From Oncomelania hupensis (lineage: Eukaryota > Mollusca > Gastropoda > Littorinimorpha > Pomatiopsidae): DNA of 64,000 bases. A program made the position numbers and the translations under genes. Each line of letters opens with the position of its first letter. Position 1 is the stretch's first letter. Below, piece after piece: positions 45,209-56,147 of this stretch. The notes under the pieces are model-generated. The model made no database searches, was not told the DNA's origin, and saw only the letters and a program-made list of their open reading frames with translations. The DNA lies in contig CM072512.1 of the NCBI GenBank assembly GCA_036898135.1, positions 8,782,984-8,846,983 of the forward strand. Reading direction: 5' to 3'.

Positions 45209-45786
45209 ACCCCCGTTGGGGTGCCGGGGGTTTCAGTATAAATAGTATCCCCACTTTCTGGAAATGTAGTGCTTTAAATTCCCACTGTCGCTGTCTGTCT
45301 CATTTGCTCTTTCTCATTCCTGCTCTGTTCTATCAATCTGCTATACTATCGTCTTCTTCGCTAGACCAGTCTCCTACCTTTTTTCTTGAAAACTCTTCCG
45401 GGACAAGACTCCTTATTTGTGTATGAGGTCTGTTGGATCAGCTTGGGAGTGTTGGACGCTTTCTGCCGGGGGGTCACTAGGGCTTCCTATGATGTTATTA
45501 TTTAGCACTATAGGCATTTTATATGTATATGTTTTGTTGATAATTTATAATGATGTTTGTATTCTATTTTGTTTTTGTATCCGGGGGTTCGAGTAGATGG
45601 GGTAAAGCCTCAGCCGTCCCATAGTTGGGGTGTCTTTATTGTAAAGTGACTGGCCGGTGGAGGGCGTTCAATTTTCCCACTAGGGTTGTTTCAGCAGATC
45701 TTTTATGCGGATCGGGGGTTGTCCGGTCCTGATTTGGATCGGAAGAGTCCGCTGGACCTAAAGCAACAATCAATCAATCAATCAAT
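45209..45786 (+). mobile_element. E element, full-length copy 3
   Basis: 5' end ACCCCCGTTGGGGTGCCGGG at 45209; 3' end CCTAAAGCAACAATC plus (AATC)n. No short TSD; instead the element is bounded precisely by two copies of a 750-bp sequence. The tail unit differs from the GTAAT unit of copy 2, showing that the 3' microsatellite varies between copies. Confidence 0.9.
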
Positions 45787-46541
45787 GTTATCTGAGCTGG
45801 CTCCCGCAGTGTCAGGCAGCTCTTGTCATTGTGAGACATGACAAATTCTACCGCTGAAAGGATCACAGTACGTTTTGTTTCGCACAAATGCTAGACTGCT
45901 GACAAAGGTTTAAAGCCATTTTTGATAGGGAGTTACTTTTCACCCTTTAGAACCGGAACCAAAGAAGATAGAAATTTGGGGAAAGTGTTATCCTCATTGA
46001 TTTTGATTGGATACTTACCGATTTGACCAAATAAAGTGTGGACTCGTGGCGTGCGCGAGCTTTTTTATATGGCCTGTCCTAATTGGAAGGTTCATGGAAG
46101 TTCCAAAACATTTTCCTAGTTTCCCAGGTCCAGAACCTAGGTTGTGGAACCATGGGAACAAAAAAAGGTACATAAACTTAGGTTCGGGATCTGAGAACCA
46201 GGAAAAAAAGTATTTGAACCTCCACGAATCTTTGATTTAAGACAGACCATTAGGCGAACCAAAGGCAACGGTCCCCGGGTGTCTGTCACTTACTTTCAGA
46301 GAATAAAGGGTTAGAGTTAGACTGTAGAGTTTTCGGTCATTGTGATGGCCATGAGCGTTGCTGAGGATAGAGAAAGATGGAGTACGCTGGTTAAACGATC
46401 ATATGTGGCGCCCCAAAGACTTTCGAGTTACGGGATAGGATAGGATAGGTTAGGATAGGTGATGGTAATCCCAAACTTAACACACACAAAACACAGGCAA
46501 AGGATTTGGCCTCGGAGAACAATTTGTGTAGCCGGTTGAAG
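45787..46541. repeat. 750-bp direct repeat, copy 2
   Basis: Counterpart of 44457-45208. It has an extra TTATATGGCCTG-type segment near 46066 and minor differences. It continues without a break into AGATTCGCCTT, the target of the next element. Confidence 0.92.
46343..46460 (+). mobile_element. GGATA-LINE tail inside direct repeat 2
   Basis: The same 110-bp LINE terminus as in repeat 1, so the LINE inserted before the duplication. Confidence 0.85.
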
Positions 46542-46550
46542 ATTCGCCTT

Positions 46551-47318
46551 TCATTTCATTTCATTTCATTTGGATACGTTTACCGTCCCCGGACACTGAG
46601 GCGTATAGGAGACATGATGGAAGACTTCACAATAATATAAGAAGTCATTGGTGTTGTATTAGAAGCCGAGGTGTTGTATAGAAGCCATGGTTTGAAGTCA
46701 TTCATTGCAAGCGTTGGCGTCGTAACACAATGTTGTGCGCAAGGTGGATGGGTCGCCGATGTCGCAGCGTAAGGGGAGCGAAGAGGTGTGGCATGAAGCC
46801 ATGCGAAGAGTGAAGTGAAGGCAGGCATGGGGAAATACTGGCGTTGCACGCAACTGTTGTCCAGAGGTCGCCACCCTCCACAGATGTCCCAATGTCGCCC
46901 TATTGTAGTAAAAGGGTGAAGAGCAGCCAGGGAAAGTGAGACGGTTGCAAAACGACGAGGCGCCTTTCGCCGCAGTTCTTCCGCCACCCAGTCGAAGGAG
47001 CTCTACCATTAGAAAATGGAGTTTGAAGTTTGTGTGGAGTATCGTTTCGGAATCTCCGGTCGGACCTCAGCATGCCGCTCCGTCTTCGAACTTCCGTGGA
47101 TATTCTCGACCGCAGTGCCCCATGGCAAGAAACAGTGGAAGTCGTCCAACGAAGAGACAGCGCACTCGGCCGGTCTGAACGCCTCCTGAAGCGCTAACGC
47201 GGGACTGCCACCCCCGCAACAGTCCTGCCACGACTGTCGGACCACCGCGCTTTACAGCTGATGTTACTGCTGTGTGCTCGCCTGTGCGTGAGCTGAGAGC
47301 CCTGCCCGCTTCTGACTG
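46551..47318 (-). mobile_element. G element (768 bp) with 11-bp TSD
   Basis: Flanked by AGATTCGCCTT at 46540-46550 and 47319-47329. A (TCATT)n run at its left edge is the 3' tandem tail, so the element is on the minus strand, beginning TCAGTCAGAAGCGGGCAGGG at 47318. Next to the tail is GTCCCCGGACAC…GCGTATAGGAGAC, a hairpin-capable motif repeated at 57730. Minus-strand frames of 80-135 codons cross it but show no known domain. This looks like an unclassified non-autonomous retroposon or a 5'-truncated LINE 3' region. Confidence 0.75.
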
Positions 47319-47334
47319 AGATTCGCCTTGATTT

Positions 47335-47550
47335 AATTTAGCGTTCTTATACCCAGCGCTTGACCACAGCGTCCTGCTCAAAGGCACTGGCCGATACAGG
47401 ATCAAACTCAAGCCCTCGAGACTGCCCGCTTGCTGTCTTATGCGCTTCAATGGATGAAGTGGGTGTCTGGGTCGGTTTCGGTTTGACTTTGTTTTTGATC
47501 AGCGCCTTAAGCAGTTCTTTTAACTGATAGGGGCGCGATACAAGAACAAT
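47335..47550. mobile_element. Two SINE-A fragments in inverted orientation
   Basis: Left part (47335-47440) is reversed: AGCGTTCTTATACCCAGCGC, GGCACTGGCCGATACAGGAT. The right part (about 47495-47550) is forward: ATCAGCGCCTTAAGCAGTTC and GGCGCGATACAAGAAC. Confidence 0.65.
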
Positions 47551-47649
47551 TCATTAAAAAAAAATAATATAATAAAATAAAACACTCACTCTCGTCTGCT
47601 CACTGGAATCTGTAATATTAGTCCCGTCGGCAGAATGTTTGAATGTAAC

Positions 47650-47790
47650 AATACAGGATGCTAGCACGCGCTTTTTTCTTCAGTCGAACTGAAAGCGCGG
47701 CGATCTGACGAAAACGCTGTTACAGAAGGCGGAAGGGAAATCAAAATTTAGGATTGTTTTAAAATTTGGATTGATTGCATCCAATACCAG
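47650..47790 (-). mobile_element. SINE-D fragment
   Basis: AGGATGCTAGCACGCGCTTT, CTGAAAGCGCGGCGATCTG, TACAGAAGGCGGAAGGG and TTGATTGCATCCAATACCAG match the middle of the family. Confidence 0.7.
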
Positions 47791-47814
47791 TATTGGAATT
47801 CATCTTCTTGTTCC

Positions 47815-48541
47815 TGTTCCAGTCTCCAACCTCCGTTTTGCGGATGGCATTGATGGACTGGCTGGAGGGGAACAAGAACTTGAACAGCTGATACAGACGC
47901 TTGAAACCACCTCCAAAGCCTTTAAAATAGAAATAAGTGCAGAAAAGACGAAAATGATGACCAACAACACCAATGGCATCAACACGGACATCAAAGTCCA
48001 AAGCCAATCTCTAGCTCTCAACACGGTGGACAACTTCAAATATTTTGCTTCCCGACAGGAAGTCCTCTCCAGGATAGCACAACCAACTGCTGACTGACAA
48101 GATTGAAGCCCATTTGGATAGACAGGACCATCACTCTACACTCCAAGGTAAGGTTGTTGCGCTCTTTTGTCATCTCCATCCACTTATACTCTTGCGAAGC
48201 ATGGATTTTCACAGCAGATCTACAACGAAGAATACAAACATGGAGATGAGGTGCTACAGAAAGCTTCTGGGCATTTCCTATACCCAGCACATCACACAAG
48301 CCACAGGACAACACGATGACATGCTCACAGTGGTGAAGAAACAGAAACTCAGATGGTATGGCCACGTCATAAGCAGGCCTTGCGAAGACCATCCTGCAAG
48401 GCACGGTGAAAGGAGGCAAAAAAAGAGGGAGACAGAAAAAGATGGGAGGACAACATTCGAGAAAGGACTGGCTTGACACTGAGCGAAACGATCATTTGTG
48501 TTGCCCCAACGACCTTCGAGTTACGGGATAGGATAGGATAT
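47815..48541 (+). mobile_element. GGATA-LINE copy with RT palm remnant
   Basis: Begins in the RT catalytic motif: 'NLRFADGIDGLAGG'. The family motif is FADD, so the second aspartate is changed to glycine. It continues 'EQELEQLIQTLETTSKAF', 'EISAEKTKMMTNNTNG', 'LSRIAQPTAD' then stop, and the C-terminal domain with many lesions, ending in GGATA repeats (48525-48541). It abuts a second LINE copy. Non-functional. Confidence 0.88.
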
Positions 48542-48580
48542 AGATGAGGTGCTACAGAAGACTTCTGGGCATTTCCTATA

Positions 48581-49017
48581 TTTTTTTAAAATCGTTCTTA
48601 TATAGCGCTTTTCCAGCTCAAGAGCTGCTCAAGGCGCTGGCCGATACAGGATCTAACTCATGCTGTCCGAGGCGCCAACGTGCAGCCTTTTGGCGCATCC
48701 TAATAACGCTCCAGACAACTGAGCACAATCCTGGGCAGCCAGGGATAGGAAAGAAGGACCTAAGTGCATGCTGGGTGTGTTCTTGTCACCGGCACTCCCC
48801 CGGCTTGGACATGAGCGTCAGGATCTTTAAAGTCCGTTATGATGGAATGTATGCGACACAGACTAGACCTCGGTTTATACTCTCATCCGAAGGGGTAGGA
48901 AACGGGAGTAAAGTGTCTTTCCCAAGGACACAACACAATGCCCCGGCCTGGGCTCGAACCCGGGACCTTCAGATCCGCAAGCCAAAGCTCTACCATTAGG
49001 CCAACGTGCCTCCATAC
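48581..49017 (-). mobile_element. SINE-A inserted in LINE, TSD CCTATA
   Basis: Full-length minus-strand SINE-A; the head at the right has GGGCTCGAACCCGGGACC (reverse B box) and GCTCTACCATTAGGCCAACG (reverse A box). TSD CCTATA at 48575-48580 and 49018-49023. Removing it restores the LINE text …GGGCATTTCCTATACCCAGG. Confidence 0.9.
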
Positions 49018-49126
49018 CCTATACCCAGGACATCACCAACGACGAAGTCCAATAACAATCACACAGGCCATTGGACAACACGATGACATGCTCACAATGG
49101 TGAAGAAACGGAAACTCCGATGGTAT

Positions 49127-49781
49127 TGAAGTGTATCTGGATTCCGAACAGCGAACGACAAACTAAAAGAACGTCAGCGCAATTAAGACCAACGAGGCCG
49201 TGCACGACCGCTACCGACATTAGCGCCTGGCCAGAGGTGTGGATAGATAACCAGCTTCCAGGACCGTTGTCCGTGCCGCTCCGACACCGCGATCCTACAT
49301 CATCAACACCCAGCACGGTCAACAGCGTCGTAAAAGGCGTGATCTGCGAGAGAGGTTTACAGGTGGCACGAAGACTAAGACACAATAATTCAGAATGGAC
49401 TAAACTATTTATCCGCCTCAGTTTATTGTTCCAGCAGTATTCAAACACTTTCTAATAGTTCGTTGTTACATTTCAGACTGCAGTTACAAGTTGCGCTTAG
49501 CAGTAACTATATTTACAGTTTAACTGTGCAGTGTTACATCAACTATGAACACTACAGTTAATAGTCAAGTTTATTAGCCTGTCTTCGTTGTGCTATATAT
49601 CGTGTCATTTAAAATCTATATTGACAACTCATCATAAACGTCAAAGTGAGATGAAGCGTATTTGAACTATAATCCTGCGTATCCAAGAAACAACCGTTTT
49701 TATGTTGTAGAGATATGTACAGTATCCGGGAAGTACGCACACGTACAGGACAGTTACGACCAGGCTAGAGAAAAGACAACA
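49127..49781. mobile_element. Solo LTR inserted in LINE, TSD GGTAT
   Basis: Bounded by GGTAT at 49122-49126 and 49782-49786. The insert starts TGAAGTGTATC and ends AAAAGACAACA, giving TG…CA termini. At 655 bp it is typical of an LTR. Removing it restores the LINE text CTCCGATGGTATGGCCAC. A 111-codon frame inside (plus, from 49120) has no recognised domain. Orientation and superfamily are unresolved. Confidence 0.75.
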
Positions 49782-50187
49782 GGTATGGCCACCAGAGCAT
49801 CAAGCCTTGCAAAGGCCAGAAGAAGAGGGAGACAGAAAAAGAGGTGGGAAGGCATCATTCGAGAATGGACTGGCTTGACACTGAGCGAGGCCATGCGGGT
49901 TGCTGAGGACAGAGACAGATGGAATACGCTGGTTAAACGATCATCTGTGGTGCCCCAACGACTTCCGAGTTACGGGATAGGATAGGATAGGATAGGATAG
50001 GATAGGATAGGGTTCTTGTTCTTCTTGAGCGTCGTGGTCGTCGTTGTCCTCCCCTCCATCTTGGAGGATAGACACATGAGGATCTTTTGTTTCTCCCTCT
50101 GTCTTACTTTCTGAGCCTGCTGAGCATGCTTTCAGCCTGAAATCGTCCACACCAAAATCATCGTTACTTTTTCGGGCTGTCTGCCTC

Positions 50188-50272
50188 GGTATTTCGCTCT
50201 CTGTGTCTCTGTCTCTCGCTCCCTCCCTCTATCTTGCTGTGTGTTTGTCTCTCTCTCTTTCTCTCTCTTGGT
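50188..50272. repeat. CTCTGT/CTCC low-complexity tract
   Basis: Pyrimidine-rich plus strand; no feature. Confidence 0.8.
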
Positions 50273-50382
50273 ATAACACCGAGTTGTATTTAATAGTTAT
50301 TGTTAAAGCCCCAAGGGCAAGATGTAATAAAGCGCATCCAGCGCTTACTCTTTTAACCTTGCAAAATAAAATTCTTATTGTA

Positions 50383-50407
50383 TCTTCTCTCTCTGTCTCT
50401 CTTTGTC

Positions 50408-50481
<74 letters not shown>

Positions 50482-50485
50482 CATC

Positions 50486-50522
<37 letters not shown>

Positions 50523-50527
50523 TTCTC
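50383..50527. repeat. (CT)n microsatellite
   Basis: Long CT run (50411-50478) with CTGT units on both sides. Ser/Leu-rich frames are artefacts. Confidence 0.97.
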
Positions 50528-50873
50528 TTCATTTACATTCTCCTACCTTTCCTCACCACACTTCCCCCCCCCCCACCCTTTCCATTTGATGGGAGAGTTT
50601 TCAGCCCTTGTCTCCTCGTCTATCTTACTCCGCCTATTAGACCTTTTAGGGGAGATCACCCTGTCACAGATCAATATGCGAGGGGAGGCTACCGCCGTTC
50701 TTCATCTTGGGAGTCTGTCAGAGTTCCATTTCCTAGCTGGATGAGATGTGTATTACCAACAATTCCGTGTGTCAAGAGCTGTTTTTTGCCAGGAAGCCAG
50801 GTCACTGCTGTCTGCAAGCTAGGATCTGGAAGCGGACTTTATGAATTATTATTATATTACAAGCTATGAACCG

Positions 50874-51207
<334 letters not shown>

Positions 51208-51579
51208 ACGATGTTGGGTAAAGGTAAAAGATAAGGCCTATTGTATCTTCACTCTCAAAGCTACTTGCTGCCTTAGTGGCACCTTAAAACTTTTCGGCCA
51301 CTGTGCAAGAGAACAAAGAACAGTTAAGAAACTGGTAAAATGGTTGTGATGCAGTAAAAACGGCTTGAAGACAATAAATAAAACCTGGCCTTTTGGGAGA
51401 AAACTCCTTCAGTGGTTTAAAAGATGTTGACAGGTAAAAGGTTTGCAGTTGAGGAGTTACTGTCAAGCTTAAGACACACATTTTTCGCAAATGTTACTCC
51501 CTACTGAACTAGTCATTTCCAAGAGCGCTCTGTAGACTATTAACGTGTGTTCCAGTTGATGTACTGTCGTTTGTTCTGT

Positions 51580-51690
51580 GTGTGCTCTTTTAGAGCTGTG
51601 TGTGCTCCTTTAGCTCTTTTTCTTCGCGCCATGAACTTTCTTGGAAATATGCGCAATATAAATCCCATTATTATTATTATTTATTTTATT
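51580..51690 (+). mobile_element. SINE 3'-end-like fragment
   Basis: GCGCCATGAACTTTCTTGG and ATGCGCAATATAAATCCC followed by ATT units resemble the SINE-C 3' end. Confidence 0.5.
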
Positions 51691-51734
51691 GTCATCCATA
51701 AACTAGCAACAGCAGCAAACCGACAAAAACACAA

Positions 51735-51845
51735 CAAAACAGGATGCTACCTCGCGCTTGTTCTTCATTTGGAACTCAAAGCTCGGCGATCTGACGAGAT
51801 CGCTAATACAGAATATAGTCTGTTACTGGAGCTGCAGGGTTAAAG
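51735..51845 (-). mobile_element. SINE-D fragment
   Basis: ACAGGATGCTACCTCGCGC, GGAACTCAAAGCTCGGCGAT and GAGATCGCTAATACAGAA. Confidence 0.6.
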
Positions 51846-51943
51846 TTATTTTTAAAGTTTTTTTTTCTTCTTCTATTTATTAACTATTGCTATATACAGT
51901 CTCTCCCCCCCACCCCCCACACCGCCAGGATTGTTGTTATATA

Positions 51944-52197
51944 TAAAATAGCGCCTTTTCAGTTTAAGGGCTGCTGAAGGTGTTGCTGACCGATGCTGGG
52001 TTTCACTGAAGCGGTCCGAGGCGCCCACTTGCGTCCTAAGGCGCCTCGAGACAACTGAGCCCAATCCTGGACGACCGAGCATGGGAGAGGAAGATGTCTA
52101 ATGCTAGCTGGATGCATTTAAGTAACTGGCGCTCACCCAGCCGGGAACATAAGCGTCAGGGTTTTTAAAGGTCGTGCGATGGCACGAACTAGACCTT
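51944..52197 (-). mobile_element. SINE-A, first part, interrupted by E
   Basis: AATAGCGCCTTTTCAGTT, GCGCCCACTTGCGTCCTAAG, AACATAAGCGTCAGGG and ACGAACTAGACCTT; continues after the E insertion at 52776 with GACCTTGGTCTGTACTTC and AATCCGAAGGAC (to about 52815). Confidence 0.8.
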
Positions 52198-52775
52198 TAC
52201 ATTACATTACATTATTATTGCTTTAGGTCCAGCGGACTCTTCCGAGCCAAATCAGGACCGGACAACCCCCGATCCGCATAAAAGATCTGCTGAAACAACC
52301 CTAGTGGTAAAACCGAAAGCTCTCCACCAGCCAGTCACTTTACAATAAAGACATCCCACGCAGGGGACTGCTGAGGCTTCACCCCAACTTATCGAACCCC
52401 CGTTTACAAAAACAAAATAGAATACAAATATCATTATAAATTATCAACAAATCACATACATATAAAATGCCTACATTGCTAAATAATAACATCATAGGAA
52501 GCCTTAGTTATCTCCGGGCAGAAAGCGTCCAATATTCCCAAGCTGATCCAACAGACCTCATACACAAACAAGGAGTCTTGTCCCGGAAGAGTTTTCAAGA
52601 AAAAAGGTAGGAGACTGGTCTAGCGAATAAGACGATGGTATAGCAGATTGATAGAAAAGAGCAGGAATGAGAAAGAGCAAATGAGAAAGACAGCGACAGT
52701 GGGAATTTAAAGCACTAAATTTCCAGAAAGTGGGGATACTATTTATACTGAAACCCCCGGCACCCCAACGGGGGT
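52198..52775 (-). mobile_element. E element, full-length copy 4, nested in SINE-A
   Basis: 578 bp between two copies of AACTAGACCTT (52187-52197 and 52776-52786). The tail TACATTACATTACATT is at the left and CCAACGGGGGT at the right. It interrupts a diverged SINE-A body that resumes after the second TSD copy. Confidence 0.93.
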
Positions 52776-52819
52776 AACTAGACCTTGGTCTGTACTTCAA
52801 TCCGAAGGACATATAAAAA

Positions 52820-53499
52820 GATTGGAAGAGTTTGGTTGGGGGTGAAGAGGTAGGTAAGGGGTGGGGGGGGGGGTGTTTACAGGAAATAAAACGAAACAGC
52901 TGTGCATGATTGACAAGGCACACAGCAACAAGATGCAGGATCTGTCTTGTCAAAGAAGGGTCAAAGTGCAAAGAACGTTCAACGGGGTACTCTGGTTCCG
53001 TCGACGGAAGTTCATAAATTCTCCGAAAAGTTGTTTCAAGAGTTTTGCAGGCCGAAGTAGGAACTGTCAGAAGAGGATGCCGGATTCCTGAAATAGGAAA
53101 CAGCTAGTCTTTACAAATCGATCTGGGCGCAGGGATAAAGGAGGGAAAAAACAAGTTTTTTGCAGCATTGGAAATGCTTGAGTTGAGAAGAGGAAGTGTT
53201 TATAAAATAACCAGTGGAGTGCTGGTCTGGCTGGCTGGCTCTATATTATTTGCATGCAGTTGGTAAACGTTTTGTGTAACGTTACTTTTATGATTACTCT
53301 GACAATACTATTCTGTCTGATCTCTTCCACATCTTCACTCTTTCTGCACTGTTCGCCATATTGCTGACTGACTGTGGCATTTTATACAACCTGTTAGTAT
53401 TGTTTTTTAATTGCATGAAAGACTGTGATGTTTAATGTTTATACTGTATTTTCTACTTTAAAAACTATGGTATTGCTTTTAAGGACTTGTTTAAATTAT

Positions 53500-53500
<1 letters not shown>
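52820..53500. other. No supported feature
   Basis: A poly-G tract near 52860-52875, then sequence without recognised motifs. The 137-codon minus-strand frame at 52558-52971 lies half inside E and is not a gene. Confidence 0.5.
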
Positions 53501-53915
<415 letters not shown>

Positions 53916-54011
53916 TTACTACAGTTAAACTTAAAATTGTTAGACTTTGTGTATTTAGGTTGTATGAGTCTCCATGCCTGAATATGAAAGTGAGGTCTAA
54001 AATAGCTTTGT

Positions 54012-54240
54012 CCCACCGCCGTAGCTCTAGTGGTAAAGCGTTCGCCTGGCTCACCAATGACCCAGGCTCGAATCCTGTGATGGGTAAAATAAAAGTGGCC
54101 ATTTTTCACTGACCATTTTAGCAGTATGATTGCTCTGGTGGTTCAGTGTTGATTTAGGTCCCTACGCCTTGTTCCCTGGGATGGTTATCCCCGGCTGCCG
54201 TGTCGCCAATGGTGGGTGTAGACGTTAAACCTCAATGTTT
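54012..54240 (+). mobile_element. SINE-B (tRNA-headed), copy 2
   Basis: Head CCGTAGCTCTAGTGGTAAAG (A box) and CCAGGCTCGAATCC (B box), body TTTTTCACTGACCATTTTAG, CAGTATGATTGCTCTGGTGG and GGCTGCCGTGTCGCCAATGG, end AGACGTTAAACCTCAATG. Colinear with the copy at 11.06 kb. Confidence 0.88.
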
Positions 54241-54307
54241 GTTCATTTTCAAAATAACATTCGTGTTAAGGCGTTAACATAAATTATTGAATTGAATTTA
54301 TTTTATT

Positions 54308-54395
54308 TATTCAGTCGATCTTATATAGCGCACTTCCAGATCAAGAGCTGCTCAAGGCGCTGGCCGATGCAGGATCTAACTCAAGCCGCCTGAAT
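54308..54395 (-). mobile_element. SINE-A 3' fragment
   Basis: TCTTATATAGCGCACTTCCA, CAAGAGCTGCTCAAGGCGCT and GATGCAGGATCTAACTCAAG. Confidence 0.8.
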
Positions 54396-54604
54396 TCAAT
54401 GGAATGGAATGGAATTCTTTCGAATTGTGTCTGGGATAGCTAAAACATAATATGTAATTTATGATCCCATTGGATTATTGATGTTATTGTATAGCGCACG
54501 TTGAAGCTTAAAGAGCTACCCAGGATGCAGTCCATCGAGACTTAACATGCATATAAACGTCTCCAAGAAGCGTTACAAAATATTTTGCTGCAAGCTTGCA
54601 CGTG

Positions 54605-54677
54605 GTGTGAAATTATGGGACACAGATTTGCTCCAACCAGCGGAAAGAAACCGGAGTACCGGTGGAAACCCTCGGTG

Positions 54678-54723
<46 letters not shown>

Positions 54724-54760
54724 GAGAAAGAGACAGAGACAGAGACAGAGTTGGGGGACG
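54605..54760 (-). mobile_element. SINE-D fragment followed by (GA)n
   Basis: GAAACCGGAGTACCGGTGGA and AACCCTCGGTGAAC match SINE-D, which runs into GA/GACA repeats (54679-54750). 54760-55280 has no supported feature. Confidence 0.65.
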
Positions 54761-55279
54761 GGGTATAGAGAGACTCGTCATTTTCAGAATCACTTTTTCC
54801 TGCTGAAGTTCCACATCCCTACTTCACAAATATCTCCAGCGACATTCTCTTTCCACTCTTTTCCTGTGTAGAGGACGACTATGTTATTTATGTCAGTGTG
54901 GGGATGGGATCAGGGTAAGTAGCGTCGCCTTAAGACGCGGAACACGTCTTTGCAGCGTGCCTACACAGGCGGAATGGCAGGCGGAATGGGCAACTTTATT
55001 CAGACCACCGAGTTTCCCAAACTTAACGACGTTTTTGCTATCTGCGAGAACGTTACAATCAACAGTGATAACACTGAACCCAGTGCCAAAGAAATTAATC
55101 CCCACTTTTGCCAGTGTTTGCTTTGTGAGGGGTGTGTGTGTCTGTCAGTCTAACAAGACCTTCCACTGGTTCTCTATAACAGATAGTGACTTCGTTTGTC
55201 TATTAAAGGGCCCCAATTCGAAGGCTTTGTTAACTCTTGGCAAAAACGAGTATACCCTAAAATTGGCATTTTTTAAGTG

Positions 55280-55772
55280 ACACAATGATAAAGTGGGCTT
55301 TGTTATCACATTACACAATGATACAGTGGGCTTTGTTATCACATTACACAATGATAACTTGGGCTTTGTTATCACATTACACAATGATAAAGTGGGCTTT
55401 GTTATCACACTACACAATGGTACAGTGGGCTTTGTTATCACATTACACAATGATAAAGTGGGCATTGTTATCACATTACACAATGATAAAGTGGGCTTTG
55501 TTATCACAGTACACAATGATAAAGTGGGCATTGTTATCACATTACACAATGATAAAGTGGGCTTTGTTATCACAGTACACAATGATAAGGTGGGCTTTGT
55601 TATCACATTACACAATGATAAAGTGGGCTTTGTTATCACATTACACAATGGTAAAGTGGGCTTTGTTATCACATTACACAATGATAAGGTGGGCTTTGTT
55701 ATCACATTACACAATGATAAAGTGGGCTTTGTTATCACATTACACAATGATAAAGTGAGCTTTGTTATCACA
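55280..55772. repeat. 33-bp minisatellite, left block (~15 units)
   Basis: Period exactly 33 bp, each unit holding AATGATAAAGTGGGC and TTGTTATCAC words. Because 33 is divisible by 3 and the unit lacks stops in several frames, long repeat 'proteins' appear on both strands ('MIKWALLSHYT', 'NDKVGFVITLH', 'TLSLCNVITKP'). No unique spacers, so it is not a CRISPR array. Confidence 0.98.
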
Positions 55773-55775
55773 TTT

Positions 55776-56147
55776 CTATCCTATCCTATCCTGTCCCGTA
55801 ACCCGGAGGTCGTAGGGGCACCACAGACGATCGTTTAACCAGCATACTGCATCCCTCTCTGTCCTCAGCAGCCCTGACGGCTTCACTCAGTGTCAAACCA
55901 ATCCATTCTCGAATGTTGTCATCCCACCTATTTTTCGGTCTCCCTCTTCTTCTACCTCCTTGCACTGTGCCTTGCAGGTTGGTCTTTGCAAGGCCTGATG
56001 ATCTGGTGACGTGGCCATACCATTTAGTGGTACTTCGCCCTGCCCTGAATCCTGCTTGTTCTTCAGCTATGATTTGTTCAACTTGGGGTTTCAACCTGTT
56101 GAGTATTATTTTCAGGAGGACCTTGCTGGGATGGCTGATGAGGCTGA
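55776..56147 (-). mobile_element. Internally deleted GGATA-LINE within the minisatellite
   Basis: The minus strand reads an RT segment 'KVLLKIILNRLKPQVEQII', 'AEEQAGFRAGRSTT', then joins directly to 'WYGHVTRSSGLAKTNLQG' and 'RWDDNIREWIGLTLSEA', ending in TATCC tail units at 55776-55796. About 300 residues of the RT are absent at the junction (56021). The flanking minisatellite is out of phase by about 10 bp across the insert. Confidence 0.88.

Larger units (their letters stand above)
48541..50012 (+). mobile_element. GGATA-LINE copy split by a SINE and a solo LTR
   Basis: LINE segments 48541-48580, 49018-49126 and 49782-50012 are colinear: 'EVLQKTSGHFLY…', 'HITNDEV…', 'AIGQHDDMLTMVKKRKLRWY', then 'HQALQRPEEEGDRKRGG'-type text and AAEDRDRW, ending with six GGATA units. 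The two interruptions each have their own TSD (see next entries). Confidence 0.88.

Noticed and set aside
47067..47450. 127-codon minus-strand frame
   Set aside because: It crosses the TSD boundary of the G element into a SINE-A fragment, so it cannot be an ancestral gene.
52558..52971. 137-codon minus-strand frame
   Set aside because: Half lies in E copy 4 and the rest in a G-rich tract; no domain.
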